A DNA stretch of 64,000 bases from Casuarius casuarius. Taxonomy: Eukaryota; Chordata; Aves; Casuariiformes; Casuariidae. Of this stretch, positions 13,428 through 25,200 are shown piece by piece; the stretch's first letter is position 1; each line of letters starts with the position of its first letter. The notes under the pieces were generated by a model, which saw only the letters and a list, made by a program, of their open reading frames with translations, searched no databases and had not been told where the DNA came from. Location of the stretch: NCBI GenBank assembly GCA_003342895.1, contig PTFA01000081.1:3176181-3240180 (forward strand), in the 5' to 3' direction. The position numbers were made by a program, and so were the translations under genes.

Positions 13428-14610
13428 TGCTTAAAAGGATGCTGGCTGCGGCGAGTCGTGACCTACCCGGCAGCGGAGGGGAGACGCGAAAGGGCTGCGA
13501 CAGGGGAAGATGTGCGCGGCTGGGACGAGGATTCGCCCGATGCCGCAGCAGCGAGTCGAGCGCAGCGCTAGCCGAATTCATGCCCTTAGCGAGCGGTGGA
13601 GATGCTACTCCAGCTCTTGGGTTGAGCCGTTGTTCCAGAAAAGTCAAGAATTTGGGCGCTGAGGAACACGTATTTCCTCCAAACCAACCTGTCATCTCCC
13701 TTTTCCATCGCCCACCTCGATCTCCCCAGGGTGCCTCTGGGACGCAACGCAGCACGCCACGTACAAAGGGCAACGCCGCGCTTCCCAAGGCGCGCGCCGT
13801 CCTCCGCGTTTTATTTAAGAACATGCATGCAGATGGCTCTCCAGAAAGCACGCTCTATAAATAAAACATGCTTAATAAACCAAATAAACTAAACACAATA
13901 AATAATCCATGCTACTGGATGGCAACTGCCCGCGCAGAGCGAGCTGCAGAGCGCTCTCTGGGCATGCACCGGGCCTGCCTGCAAAACGCGCTGCGCGAGG
14001 CAGCGTTATGCCTCAAACAGCTGCAAAAGTTGGTCCGACGCATTGGCCAACGTGTCCTCCGAACGGCGCCTTTCCAGCGCTGAAGCCACCCAAACCAAAG
14101 ACTCAACTGTCAAATGTTAGTGCTCGGTTGTATAATTAGAAGTTTTAACTTATTTAGAAAATCGTAACAAGTACTTCAGCCTGCTGGGAGCGATGATGCG
14201 ACCGGGCTCTGCAAAGGGTCCCGGGTGCTTCGGCGATGCTTGGCTATAGGGAAGGTTGCAGGCTTGAAGCCGGNCTTGCACGAGGTTGGATGCGGAGGCA
14301 ATTTGTCCTCCCCTGCCCTCTCCCACCCCCTGCACAACGCCGGGCGCGCAGAGGAGCACGAACCCCGCTCGGCATCACCTCGGCTCCTTCCTCGGGACAG
14401 AAGCTCCCTCGCAATAAAAAGAAAACCCTCTCTGTTCCCCCGCACGCCGCAATCTGCTGAATTACCAGGATGCATTATTGATGCAAAGCCGTCTGCTTNG
14501 GAGCGCGCCGCGGTCGCTGCCTGCCTGCTGACGAGCGGGCGCGAATCGGCGAGGAAGACTACAGCACCTTCCTTGCCGTCAAGCCTGCGGCGCCCCGGCA
14601 GCCCTGTCAA
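13428..14610. other. CpG-island-like region, about 1.2 kb, with a TATA-like box inside
   Basis: This is the densest CpG run in the window, about two dozen CpGs in the 190 bases from 13430 to 13620, continuing with a short AT-rich break at 13850-13920 to about 14610. The break contains TATAAATA at 13856-13863. The region carries the longest open frame of the window (215 codons, plus strand, 13217-13864), a 149-codon minus-strand frame over the same bases, and others. The products are low-complexity and unrecognisable. It could be an orphan CpG island or promoter of an unannotated transcript. Without expression or methylation data this is inference. Confidence 0.45.
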
Positions 14611-16583
14611 CGCTGTGCAGCCATGAACACCCAGCAGCAAATATTTTCAGAGGCAAGGAAAACTGGTACCTTTTCCAGTTTGGAGGGGAGATGACTGGGA
14701 AGCGATGGGGGGAAGTATACTGGAGCAGCAAGTGGTTTAATGAAGATAGAGCAAGTTCTCTAATATACCATCTTCTCAGCAAAANAAGATGAGGCAATGG
14801 TTGATGCTGACAAACACTACATTTTAAAATGTCCTTAAAAAACGCCTGGCGTGTTTTTGAAAACAACCTGAGCCTGCAGAACGCACTGCTATGTGATATG
14901 AGCAAGGCATCAGGGACTCGGGTGATGTGTTAATGCACAGAGGTTGATGAAGGTCATGAGACCATCCTCACTTCCGTAGGACTCCTTAACAACGAACTCT
15001 CATGGTCAGGGTTAGGATGGGAGACAAGTATTAGCGGTTAGGGCTTGCTCCAGGTAAATCCTTCCACAGCTGCCTTTTATGCCTTATCTCACTATTTTCC
15101 TGACACATGTAGCACTGTCCACACAGAAACAGGGCCAGGNACATCACAGGGCTGATCCAGTGTGGGAATTCCTATCTGAGTGTACAAATACACAACTGTC
15201 TTCTCTCTGCTATACCAATGTCTGAATTAAACTGTAAAATCTCAAGACTGGAACTTTCTTTTCTTGATGCCACCCAACCTGTGGCACTGAACAGAGCAGC
15301 AAATTCACCTCAACATCTTTAAGGTGTCCCATGGTCTTTCAGTCATTCACATCCAGCCTTTTTGTGTACATCAGTGTTTTGGATCGGACAGAAATGTTTC
15401 TAGCCCATAACTTTTCCATTAAAATTTTTGAGGAATGAACACTTTAAAGAGAAATCCATTTTCTTTAAACACTGGAAGGAGGAGACGGCACATGCTTCCC
15501 TACCACAGGGCAAGCACCTCGACGGCTCTGGGCTCTGGGCAGAGCCATCCTTGGGGCGAGCATAAAAAAAAGTTANGCCAGATGGGCTTCCCTGCAACAA
15601 GTAATTCAATTATACTCCCAGATNTGATAAAACTTTGAAAATAAGACTGAGGGCGGGTTCCACTGCATCCCTGGGNGAAGCTGAGTGGGGTGAACGACGG
15701 AGCTGCACAGCAGCAGAGAGACTTCACGGCACTGGAGCTGATTTGTGAGACATCTACCAACGTTATCTTCAATGGCAAACAGCATGCTAGGGTTCACAGG
15801 TGAAAACTGGGCTGAACACAGCNATCTGCACTGAAACAGCATCCAGGGGTATGGCTTAAACAGGCAAAATGGTGTAAAATTCAGAGAAAGACGTTCTCTA
15901 ATAAGGACTCTTCGCACCAAGGCATTACAGCCTTTAAGATGATGAAGACGTTGCCTCTCCCTCTCTTTTGACAACGGCATTTTTCTCCGTGAACTCTTTT
16001 TCCTCTGGGTTTCCTCTGTGCCGCTGTCTCCAGGCGGCCTCTCCTGCAGCTCTGCCCACGCTNCGTGTCACTCCAGGTCTCACCAGGCTTTCCAGCTCCT
16101 TCTCAAGCTGCTCTTCGCCTCTTTGTCCTGTGCCACGGGGCTCTCCAGCTCCCCTCTGCCCAACTGCTCACAGCTGCTGCCTGCAGCCTCTGACCTTTCC
16201 AGGGCTACCTGGGAAATCCCAAATTCAGCAAGAGATCTTTTGAAGCAACGACTGAACATGTATTAATTCTTCCTGTAGATCTCAATAGAAATTGCCTGAA
16301 TAANAGAGATCACTGAATCTCAAGAGTTTATTATAACCAGTTCAAACACATCTGTGTTTCACCCTTACACAACGGTGAGCAAGAGGGCAAACCNGGCACC
16401 TCGAAAGGCACCGGGCTCGCCGGTCACGGAGAAAAGACTGTATCCTACCAGCGCACACCGCCCGGGCTCCTGCTGCAGCCGCTCGGTGGGAGGATATTGA
16501 GGATATTCTCTGCGTGCCTCTAGGTTGCACTTCTCCTTCATAGATGTCAAAACACTTGGCAGAGGTCTGACATGACATTATCT
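14611..16583. other. Non-coding DNA with a possible SINE tail at 15.2 kb
   Basis: The sequence is AT-moderate with several N bases. At about 15215-15300 it loosely follows the 3' part of sauropsid tRNA-derived SINEs (a stretch like TTAAACTGTAAAATCTCAAG followed by a T/C-rich run), but it is too diverged for a firm call. Open frames are up to 124 codons, interrupted by N, and have no domain. Confidence 0.5.
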
Positions 16584-16710
16584 TCATTTTACAGACAGAG
16601 GAACTGAGAGGCGGCGACAGGAAGGTATTTTCCGCAGATCAGATAGCAGGTCAGCAGCAACGTTCGAGCCGCGCTCCTCAACCACTCCAGCATCGCTCGC
16701 ACCCTCGGCA
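16584..16710 (-). mobile_element. tRNA-derived SINE relic, inverted (MIR/CORE-like type)
   Basis: On the plus strand the order is CATTTTACAGACAGAGGAAC, then a GAGAGG-type stretch, an AGATAGCAGGTCAGCAG stretch, and CGTTCGAGCC at 16661-16670. That is the reverse complement of the widespread vertebrate tRNA-derived SINE layout, in which a B-box-like GGCTCGAACG is followed by a conserved central part that ends in TCTGTAAAATG. The copy is diverged and truncated at both ends, so it is old. Related families occur in mammals, turtles, crocodilians and birds, so the precise family needs a repeat library. Confidence 0.6.
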
Positions 16711-19700
16711 GCTTTCTCGGGGAAGATGAGGTTTCACCGCCGCAGCAATTTGCACCGCAGGTCCTGCGCCTTGCCGCGCGTGCCCGCTTCACAGCGATGG
16801 GAAGGGTGACAATGACAAATAAAACTCAAAAGCTCAGGCCTTACAGCCAAGNTGGCACACCAAAAAGACCTAGCTCCAGCAGAGCGGCAAGAGCTTGCAG
16901 GGGCTGCACAAGGAGCAGCGACCGCCTTAACCGAGAGCAGCAGATGAAAATATTACGAGGGACTCCTCAATCATCTTCCCTCACGTTCCCATCATACCTT
17001 TCTCCATTAGGCGGATATGATTTTGCTAACCGGACTTATCCATAATTCATAGCTATTATCTGTGCTCAATAATTGCAGTGTTAATATTTTGGTAATTTCC
17101 AAGTACCTTGCTCAGGCAGAGTTCAATCTGTAGCGCTGACTAATGCATAATTTGATATTTAAGTGTTTATGAGCAAAACCGTTCTCCTCCTCCTTTTTCT
17201 TCTTCCCTAATTCACACATGAAAAATGTTTTCCAAATGTTGGGGAAAAGAGGAATTTCGAGAGGAAACCTCATTACTTAGAGGCCAAATTTAAACCTGAT
17301 GAAATGTGTAATGGCCAAACTATCAATCAAAGCAGACTCTACAAATGCACTGGAAGTCCTTCCCTTTCTCATCACTAATAGGCAACACTGCCAAATTCAG
17401 CCCTACCCTCTATTAGGATTGCAGCAGAAAAGCACTTAGTGTAACATCCAAACACTGCTTACCAAATATGATTCATTTGGCTCAAAGACAAGACTTAGAC
17501 ATCTCAATAATTTGAAAGCTTTCTTAAATAATGTGCTATACCAATACGCTCACGAAAGGAGACAATCATACCCAAGCAGAACTTTCCCAGAGAATGAAAC
17601 TGANAATTTAAGTTTGTTTGTGTTCAGCTGGAGGACCTTGACCTTCTCAAAGTGTAGGCTAGCCGATCTGTGAATTATTCCTGGCCGTTTCCCCATCCTG
17701 GCTGTGGAGCCCATCATCTCCTGCTCGCAAACTGCAGGAACCATTGCCATTCACTTGCCNTCCCATACAGTGTCTCCTCTTCCTTTTGGCCACATCTGCT
17801 TCAGGCCTTCTCTGTTCACAGCAGGATTTTTTTATGCCCCCATCTCCTATTTCCTAGTTGCCCCATCCGTCTCCTCCACACCACAAATGCCCAGTGAACT
17901 TTATTCCGCCGTTTCTCTCTCAATTGTGGGTTGCTTCCTTGACCTCCTACAAGTGAAGGACGGGCAGAGACACTAAGCGTTTGTGACCGAGTCCAGCATC
18001 CACGTCCCCTCTTTCTCATACTATTGTAAATCTCCAGCTTGAGATTTCCTACGGTTTTCTTGCTCTACAGAGTACATTTCAGTGACTGACAACGAGCTGC
18101 TGTAAAAAACAGAGAGCTTTAGCAGAACTGCCTACCTGCAGGCAGTAGAAGGATTTAGACTAGGGGATATAGTAAACGTATAGTTTAAACNTATACGGAG
18201 ATGCTGCATGACGGTGACAAGTGGTACAAAGGCTTATTTGATATGAAGACAGAACGACTGCATTGCTCATGCCAAAGGAGCATCAGCAGGAGCGTAACAA
18301 CACGCCGTTCTGTATGTTGCGCACGCCCCACGAAACAGAAAATACTCCTCGTGTTTAGCCGTGTGCTTTTTTAGCCTGGTTTCCCGAAAAAAAGAAAAAA
18401 GAAAAAAACCAAAAATGTGCAATTGTTCTGTCAGTCATTGCTTCCCCAAATAACTTTTGAACNTGTTGGCTGCTCTTGGGTTTGACAGATAGGCAGAGGT
18501 CTCCGAGGGATTACGGTCCTCCCCGATGCGTGAACATAGCCGAGACGTGGGCTAGCGGCGGCGCTGAGCTCGCCTCCGCGGTGGAGGCGCGGTGGAGGAC
18601 CCCCCAGGGTCCCAATTAGACCTTGAGCCAGCGCAGCTGTGTGCCGAAGGGAACAGCTCAGGGAAACGCTCGCTTATATCATCAGCCAACGCAGACCGGA
18701 AAGAAAATGTTGTGAGTACTCTCAGCACAGGCCACGCCGAGATCAGGGCTCCTGCCTTCTCAGACCCATCCTCCTCCAAGCACGAGACACAGATTTGTTG
18801 GAAATGAGGGTTTATACAGCTCATTGCTCCCATGGCACCCATGGTTTTCTTATGTTTCTTCGGAGAGACCCTGGTGTCGCCCAGCGTGTCCCGTTGCACG
18901 GGTGGGATGGCTGTCCAGGGAGCGCTGGGTCCAGATGGTGACTGCCCTGTACCACCGTGCCACCACACTGGCACTTCTGCTCTGCAAAGCACCACGGCGA
19001 CGTTAGCATTAATGCCCCAAGGATGGCCTTGAGCCCCTACGGCACCGGTGAGCCGCCCTGCCTGCATCACGGAAAGAGAGACTGCACACACTGCCTGGCA
19101 GAGAGGAAGACTTCTACTCAACACTAAGGCGATGCGTATGACAGGAAAGCTACAGGACTCTAATAGCCAACGCTGCTAATTAAAACTGTTTTGGAAGATC
19201 TGCAGCTAGCATATAAATCACCCCGCTATATGCTATAAATAAAAGACAGATACTGAATTGAATAGCTCCCATTTGTCAACCGAATGAAGAGATTTGATTG
19301 TGCCTTTTTGAATAATATATCCAGACATACCTAGCAGGGCACCGAGAGTTGCTAGAATTGTCTCTTTTATCAAACAACAATGATTATATTAGAGGGTATG
19401 CGTTATGGGGGATCATTCATTTCTCTTGTTTTCTCATTTATTGCTGACATCCTCCCTCCCTGCCGACACGTTGTGCTCTTTGCAGAACGTGTTCATCTGA
19501 AGATCTCGGAGGCGAGGCGGGAGCGCGCATCACCGAGCCTCCCGGCACCTGAGGATGCGTCGCGCAGCACAAGAAAGATCTCTAGGAAAACTGCCTGAGC
19601 TGTGAAAAGCCGAGTACACTGAGCTTTTTCTTTCTACCTTTTTTCCGCTGGCACTGCCAAAGGGCATGCGATGCTCCGAGTCTGAGACAGAGGAGAATCG

Positions 19701-20150
19701 CACAGTTCTCACCATCAACGAATGTTCATCTACGCAAAACGACGCAGAAAGACAAAGCTGAATTTCTTAAGATCATCTCCTAACATCTTTGAGCCACCGA
19801 AACCCCCAAATGGCATCCACGGGCAGCGAGAGATTCGCACTGTTAATAAAAAAAATGAAGAAAATTACCTCGCTCCTGCACGGAGAGCTCTTTTCAACCA
19901 TGAACACTAGATCCCACTCACAGCCACCATGTCTTTCTCACTGTTAAAAACAAACAAATGGCACCAATTAGAAAATGGCATTTATCAACGCTAAGTTCAG
20001 AGTCGCTTCAAATCTTGCATGTCCACNCATAAAAAAGAAGATTTAGGACTCCCTGTCACCCAGAAGGTTGCAGCAGGTTAATTGAGTTCACCGGAGAGGT
20101 ATCATTACCTCTATAACACACCTAAGGAAAAAAGCACTGCAGGCGGGTTA
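16711..20150. other. Non-coding DNA, two small inverted repeats, one GC-rich patch
   Basis: 17040-17640 is AT-rich and CpG-poor. Two small palindromes lie at 18128-18145 (CTGCCT and AGGCAG around six bases) and 18177-18197 (CGTATA, then the palindrome GTTTAAAC, N, then TATACG). A minus-strand acceptor-like site ends near 18100 and opens a short hydrophilic frame with no good donor. 18530-18660 is GC-rich. The 190-codon minus-strand frame at 18552-19124 lies over this GC-rich part and shows no domain. Confidence 0.55.
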
Positions 20151-21720
20151 TTAAGATAGATTTATTTTAAGTCTTAAAAACTCTTTGTTGNATTTTTGCC
20201 TGCTCACAAGATGCTGATTCCTCTTGCTTTGCCCCCAAAAAGCCTCTGCAATGGAGCAGCAACGTCCCCTCACCNGGCAGGCTTCGCGCTCCTCCGTTCC
20301 CGACGTCTCCTTCCCCCCCGGCTGCCTCCGCATCCGGATGCAACACAAGGCTCAGGGGCTGCGGAGGGCTTCCCACGGCCTGTGCCTTCCTCTGCCCCTC
20401 TGCTGCGGCTTAAAGCAGAGAGAAAAAAAAGGGGGACGTCTCCCTACCTGGGGTCCCTCATCTCCCCTTCCAGTCCAGCCCGAAGAGCTGCCCCCTAAAT
20501 CAGNGCTGGGCCAAAACCCCTTCCCTTCTGCGTGCAAACCAAGGCTTCGGCCGAGCGGGACTTGCACCGGCTACGCTGCCGGAGCAACACCAACCACTCA
20601 GCGTCTGATTTCAAAGCGCACACTGGGATATAAAACTCCTTAGATGAGGCCTCTACAAACTCTGATCTTCCCGAGGATTTTTACTGACTTTCAGGGAGGC
20701 AGCTGAGCCGGTTACGGTGACTACGGGCCTTTCGACACGACCCGCGGCATCCTTCTGGCCGGCTCCTGATCTGCTCGGGCTAGTAAAGCTGCAAGCCACG
20801 TGTGTTTATTTTAGCAACAATAATTGTAAATCAGGGTGATTTTANTGTTTTGGAGTTATGTTTGTCCATAAAAAGGAAAAGACGGTGCCGGGCTGAAAGA
20901 ATTTGATGGCGACACATTGATTTTGGTATCAGGGCTGCGCTGCCTGGAGCCCCAGGCGCTCACTGTGTTGGCTGCCCTACCCTCCTCCCCCATTGCTTGG
21001 GTTCGGGGCTTTAAATAATATTTGGGGCATTTTATTNGGGCACAAACTTCCCTGTAAAATGAGCCTTAGGCAGGGGAGAGCAATGCAAACCCAGNTTACA
21101 GCTGGCTCGAGAGCTCTCTGCCGTCCCCCACAAAACAGCAGGACTGGAGCAAGGTCCCGGCCAGCCTCGTGCTCCCGGGGCGGGAGGTGTGGAGGGGGCC
21201 AGGGTGCCGCAGCGTGGCACAGGCTCCCCCGTGGGCACGGGCTGTGCGGNTACACGCTGAGCAGCACCCAACCAGCCCCTCTCTGTGCCGGCGGCTTCTC
21301 CCCAAAGCCACCCCACGCAGCTCCAAAAGCCCAGGAGCCGACCTGGCCTCATGCGAAATGCAAGCGGTTCTGCTTTCTGCGGCTGCACATCAGCAGAAAG
21401 GAAACTGTGAGACAAGGACCCAAGTGGCCTAAATGCCCCCAAAGTTGCTTTTCAAAGTGACTGAGCCCAATATCGTAGGGTTGGGTGGCTGCTGGCTCTG
21501 CATGGGCGTCTCAGACTCTGCTCCGTCTTCCCCAGCTGTCCCCAGCCCTGGTGGCCAGGCTGGAGGTCCAGCCCAGGTGCGGGAAGTCAAGCCACGTTCC
21601 TCCTGGCTNGGTGTCACCAGCCCCGGGAGGTCTCGGCCATCGCCGTTTAGTGCTGGACGCTGACACCAAGCCCCCGCAGCACAGGTTGCGATAGGCACCC
21701 AAAGCAAAGCCCNGCCGGTT
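20151..21720. other. GC- and CpG-rich non-coding region
   Basis: 20240-20790 and 21040-21330 are CpG-rich, with many overlapping open frames on both strands (up to 155 codons) that are proline- and alanine-rich and unlike any family I know. Several N bases fall inside them. I find no start context, splice pattern or promoter box strong enough to call a gene. Confidence 0.55.
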
Positions 21721-21868
21721 ACCGTCCTCACCAAAGCACGCAGATGGGACTCAGGGCACACNAAGAGGATAAAACACCGTTTTAACAAAACCACTTTGTT
21801 CCCATGACCTGAACCCAAAATTAACGTGTTAAAATCCAAGACAAAGAGGATTTCTGAGGGGCAGTCAG

Positions 21869-21876
21869 TGACGTCA
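21869..21876. promoter_or_regulatory. Full consensus cAMP-response element (CRE)
   Basis: The palindrome TGACGTCA is the optimal CREB/ATF dimer site. Because it contains a CpG it is depleted in methylated vertebrate DNA. A second, asymmetric CRE (TTACGTCA) lies 340 bases downstream. A single 8-mer match has little statistical weight in 64 kb, so function is inference. Confidence 0.3.
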
Positions 21877-22170
21877 TACCCGTGCCAATTACAGAAGTAA
21901 TTCATGCGTCTGCCTTTAAAAAGAAATAATTCCCTCTCTGACACAGCAGTAAGACATCCTAGACAGCCCATTTGCAGGGGATTACGCGGCACTTCTCAGG
22001 TAGTTAAAGTCACTGAGCCTTTTGACCTTGTGCCTCCTAACGCTACTGGCGGCGTAATCACCCAGGAACGCGCTGCTCATCATGTGTGTCGCTGCTTAAC
22101 CAAAGCTCAGCCACCCAGCAACCCGATCTCCGGACAGCAGGTCCATTTCCTATGAGTTATTAGGAGAAAA

Positions 22171-23760
22171 CAACNTCAATGGAATAAACAGCACTATTAA
22201 TTAGTTCATTACGTCATTTCAGGGATGGACTACATACATTAAGTAACACTAGAGGAAGTGTATGCCAAGCCAGAAAAAAAGCATTTCGCAGGTCATTGCC
22301 TTAAACACAGATATTTCATGCTAGGATAATGCTTACACAAGACAAGTAAATCTTTGCGCATTACAGTCTTGAAGTCACTAGAACTAATCATCTCACCAGA
22401 TGAGATCCTAGCTTGCTTATTGTAATAATGTTCAGCACATAATGAACATTAGGCAAGGTGAAAATTGATATCAAAAGCATTTCTAAGAGCTAAAAAGTTA
22501 ACCCCTAAATTGGAAATCAATATATGTTTTAAGTATCGATCAGCAGAACAGAGATCTTCAGGTTCTTGCCTCTGCAAAGTGAATAGTGTTATGAGTTGAG
22601 CTGAAGTACACTAAAACCACCCTATTTTTAAGAGTTATTAAAAAAACCCACGAATAACAACAACAACTCAACCCTATGCTTGATGGCACGTGAGTACGTG
22701 TCTCTGCAGAACAGCCAGGCACGTGCTAAGCTTGTGCAATGGCACAGTGAGGTTTTGCACTGCCTCTGCTTTCTGAATTTTGCATGCCTCCACGAGACAC
22801 GCAGCAAAGACCAGAAGCCAGAAGAAACCAAAGCCAAGGAGCACCACGACNAGGAGCTTGACCTTCGGAGGGGGCCTGCCACGGGCAGATGTCCACCATC
22901 CGATGGGGTGTGGGGAAAGCCTTTGATCTCACTCAGTAAGCGCAAGCCCAGATCTCCATCTCTGAGATGCAAACAGCCTTTTATTATTCTCAACACAGCA
23001 TTGCACTAAGGCAACTACGTTGCTTCTGGGAGCAAAGTTAGCATCTCTGCCCGGCGTTGTGCTGTGTTGTGAGGATGCATCTCCCCGGGTCAATACTAGG
23101 CGCAGAGCAGCTGCACAATGTGCCATCGCATGCTGTATATCTGCTCAAAGCAAGCCTTTCAGACTCGCTGATGAATGAAATAGCTGTGAAAAACAAATGT
23201 CTTGTTGTTCGCCTCCTCCAGCATGCAGGAAACGGGAATTTCTGTGCACCACATCAAAGAAACACTTGACCCTCTGTGAGCAATTCCTCCTTCTAATTAT
23301 TATACACCAAAACCCTGAATTTCCACTAAATTTCTCAGGTGAACAGGGGCAACNATTCGCTAGAAAAGGTTAGAAAGACTGTACATTTCTATAAATATTT
23401 GTTGGTTTGCATTCCTTTAACTTTGCATGATTAAATACAGCCTGCTTCTGTTCTTCCACTTTATCCTCCGGGGAAATTTATCATCAAAATTATTGTACAG
23501 CATTCATTACTCTAGCCTCATTTAAAACCTTGCCCTACTTATTATTTAGGCTGCAAAAAAAAATGTTGCTTTGTATAGTATTTCCTATAATAGTCTCAAT
23601 CATTACATTTAAAAGATTGCTGTAAGGCAGCTTAGCCTGCATTAGAGAAAAATAAAGTGGAATTCCGTAGTTCAGTGTTACAGTTCATATTCAGCTTTTG
23701 TTTCCCAAATCACAACAATGCAACATTTCAATCCCTTAAAAGGCGCTCGCTGCTAATTAC
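22171..23760. other. AT-rich block with small inverted repeats
   Basis: 22171-22660 and 23280-23760 are AT-rich and CpG-poor and look unique. They contain a short hairpin at 22388-22403 (6-bp arms, 4-bp loop) and an exact inverted repeat at 22426-22451 (8-bp arms, 10-bp spacer). 22680-23270 is mixed composition with open frames up to 122 codons, interrupted by N and without a domain. I find no gene. Confidence 0.5.
22209..22216. promoter_or_regulatory. CRE/ATF-like site inside an AT-rich block
   Basis: TTACGTCA is a known CREB/ATF or bZIP half-consensus variant. It sits in AT-rich sequence directly after an ATTAATTAG homeodomain-type stretch, so the neighbourhood resembles a composite enhancer core. 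This rests on motif matching only. Confidence 0.25.
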
Positions 23761-23813
23761 CAGCATTCATGGCTTGGGTCCCCTTTTTGAAAGAGACATC
23801 TAGTGGCTCTTAC

Positions 23814-23924
23814 CTGCTTTAAAAAGGTGGTAGGGAAAGGGAGAGGGATGGGAAGCGCAGAAAGCCGGGAGGCAGCCTGGATCAATTCGGAGGTGGGGAG
23901 GTCTTTCGGATCAGCGTTACAAAG
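23814..23924 (-). other. Candidate 111-bp internal exon (minus strand), 37 codons open
   Basis: On the minus strand a pyrimidine-rich tract ending in CCTTTTGCAG (acceptor, plus-strand 23925-23945) is followed by 111 bases, then the near-ideal donor CAG/GTAAGA (GT at 23812-23813). The frame is open through the whole exon and symmetrical (phase 0 in and out), and the surrounding frame stays open for 75 codons. The predicted peptide begins L-C-N-A-D-P-K-D-L-P and ends T-T-F-L-K-Q. I do not recognise it. Its second half is proline-, leucine- and phenylalanine-rich, which may only reflect a pyrimidine-rich strand. Cross-species alignment is needed to separate an exon from chance. Confidence 0.3.
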
Positions 23925-24699
23925 CTGCAAAAGGCGGACCAGCAAGCAAAGCAGACAAGTGATATCTTCTGTAAAATTATTCACAATTTCCGTTTAGGAC
24001 AAAGGCACAGACATGCATGTCCGGAAGAAACGAGATCTACCATCTAAAGGGAGTCGGAAGATCGAGCTTAAATTTCCAGCAGCATTTTGGGAAATTTGGG
24101 TATTGTTCATACTGATATGTGAAGCCTCCTGATTCAGGTTCCCTGGCTGATGGGACTGCACTGATGCAGAGCACCATTGCTATGTTTTGGATAATACCAT
24201 TTCCTTGTCTAACCCTTCCATACTGCTGAAAAAGGACCATTCATTACTGGGAGTCTGAAGCCCCCGGTACAGTTTTTCCCGCAACGCCGACCCCCATGGT
24301 GCGGACAGTGGGCAGCTCTGCAGGACCAGCAACGAAAGGAGGGCTGATGCCAAGTCCCCATTGGCGTCCTGCATAAACCAGAACCGCAGGACTTAACCTG
24401 TGGGGTTATCAATGAAGCGGATGGGTCATATCTTATCCCATCAGCAGACACAACAAGATTTTTCACCCCATGGACGGCAATATTGAAGATGGGCTTGTTT
24501 CTGGTTTGACTACAGCAGTTCGAACACGACCACAGCGGGGGCAAGCGCCATCCATTAACACTGAACAACCTGTTTATCGGCTTATATAGGCTGTTCTGAA
24601 CCTCCTCATTGTCTTCCTGGACTTGACCAGCCTCAGTGGCTTTTCGCTATCCACAGATCTGGCGCTCTTCCCCCTCCAGATCACAGCTCTCACACNCAG
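23925..24699. other. Non-coding DNA upstream of the CR1 relic
   Basis: Mixed composition. A 119-codon minus-strand frame at 24209-24568 has several cysteines but no recognisable zinc-finger spacing. Part of this segment may belong to the same CR1-like element that is clearer at 24.7-25.2 kb. I cannot place its edge. Confidence 0.45.
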
Positions 24700-25200
24700 C
24701 CTTGGAGCTCGCAGGGAACCCCCCATTTAACCCTTTGCCATGGCAGAAATTGCTCAGTTATTCCTAATCTTTGCTTCCTGTCCATTAGCCAGGGTTTGAT
24801 TNAGGACTTTGCTTTTGCCTTTCACCTGCCTTGTCTCTTTGACTGCTTTCTANGAGAGGCCTTGCTAAAGACATTTCAAAATCATAAATAAATGAGATAA
24901 ACCGGTTCCTCTCGCTTTGTGTCTTATTGACAAGTGCAGACTTCTAAGAGATTAAGGGAGAAAGACTGCAAGTGACCCACTGCATCATCAAGCCTAGGCT
25001 TTTCCTATCACTTCCAGCCATATCCTATAGTACGTTTCTATTGGATAAGCCTGATCTTATCAGGATCTCCCAGGTGTTTTCTCTTTTCTTATCATTTGAA
25101 CCAGTTTACCAGGTATGAATGAAAAGCTTAGTGGTCTGTAGCTCCATGGATCCTTTTCTTTCCATATCGCAACACGGCATTTTCTCCTTTCTATCCACCA
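24700..25200 (-). mobile_element. CR1-like LINE relic: reverse-transcriptase fragment, inverted
   Basis: Read on the minus strand, 25087-25152 translates to a stretch containing K-D-P-W-S-Y-R-P-L and then I-P-G-K-L-V. This matches the E-D-P-x-N-Y-R-P...P-G-K block that opens the reverse-transcriptase domain of CR1-clade LINEs, the dominant LINE of birds and other sauropsids. Further 3' on the same strand, 24854-24888 translates in another frame to a degraded version of the F-x-D-F-x-x-A-F-D catalytic block, in which the aspartates are not preserved. The plus-strand words (for example GAACCAGTTTACCAGGTATG at 25099-25118) also follow the antisense text of an old sauropsid CR1 subfamily. Frameshifts and stops show that it is long dead. 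The boundaries are approximate. Confidence 0.7.

Noticed and set aside
13217..13864. Longest open frame (215 codons, plus strand) as a gene
   Set aside because: It lies in CpG-rich DNA with a 149-codon frame on the opposite strand over the same bases. The product is low complexity with no domain, and stop codons are rare here because of composition.
18040..18100. Minus-strand acceptor-like site ending at 18100 with a hydrophilic frame
   Set aside because: The frame stops after about 25 codons and no good donor precedes the stop. A terminal exon cannot be excluded, but nothing supports it.
18552..19124. 190-codon minus-strand frame as a gene
   Set aside because: It ends in an arginine-rich run from a GC-rich patch. 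There is no recognised family and no splice or promoter support.
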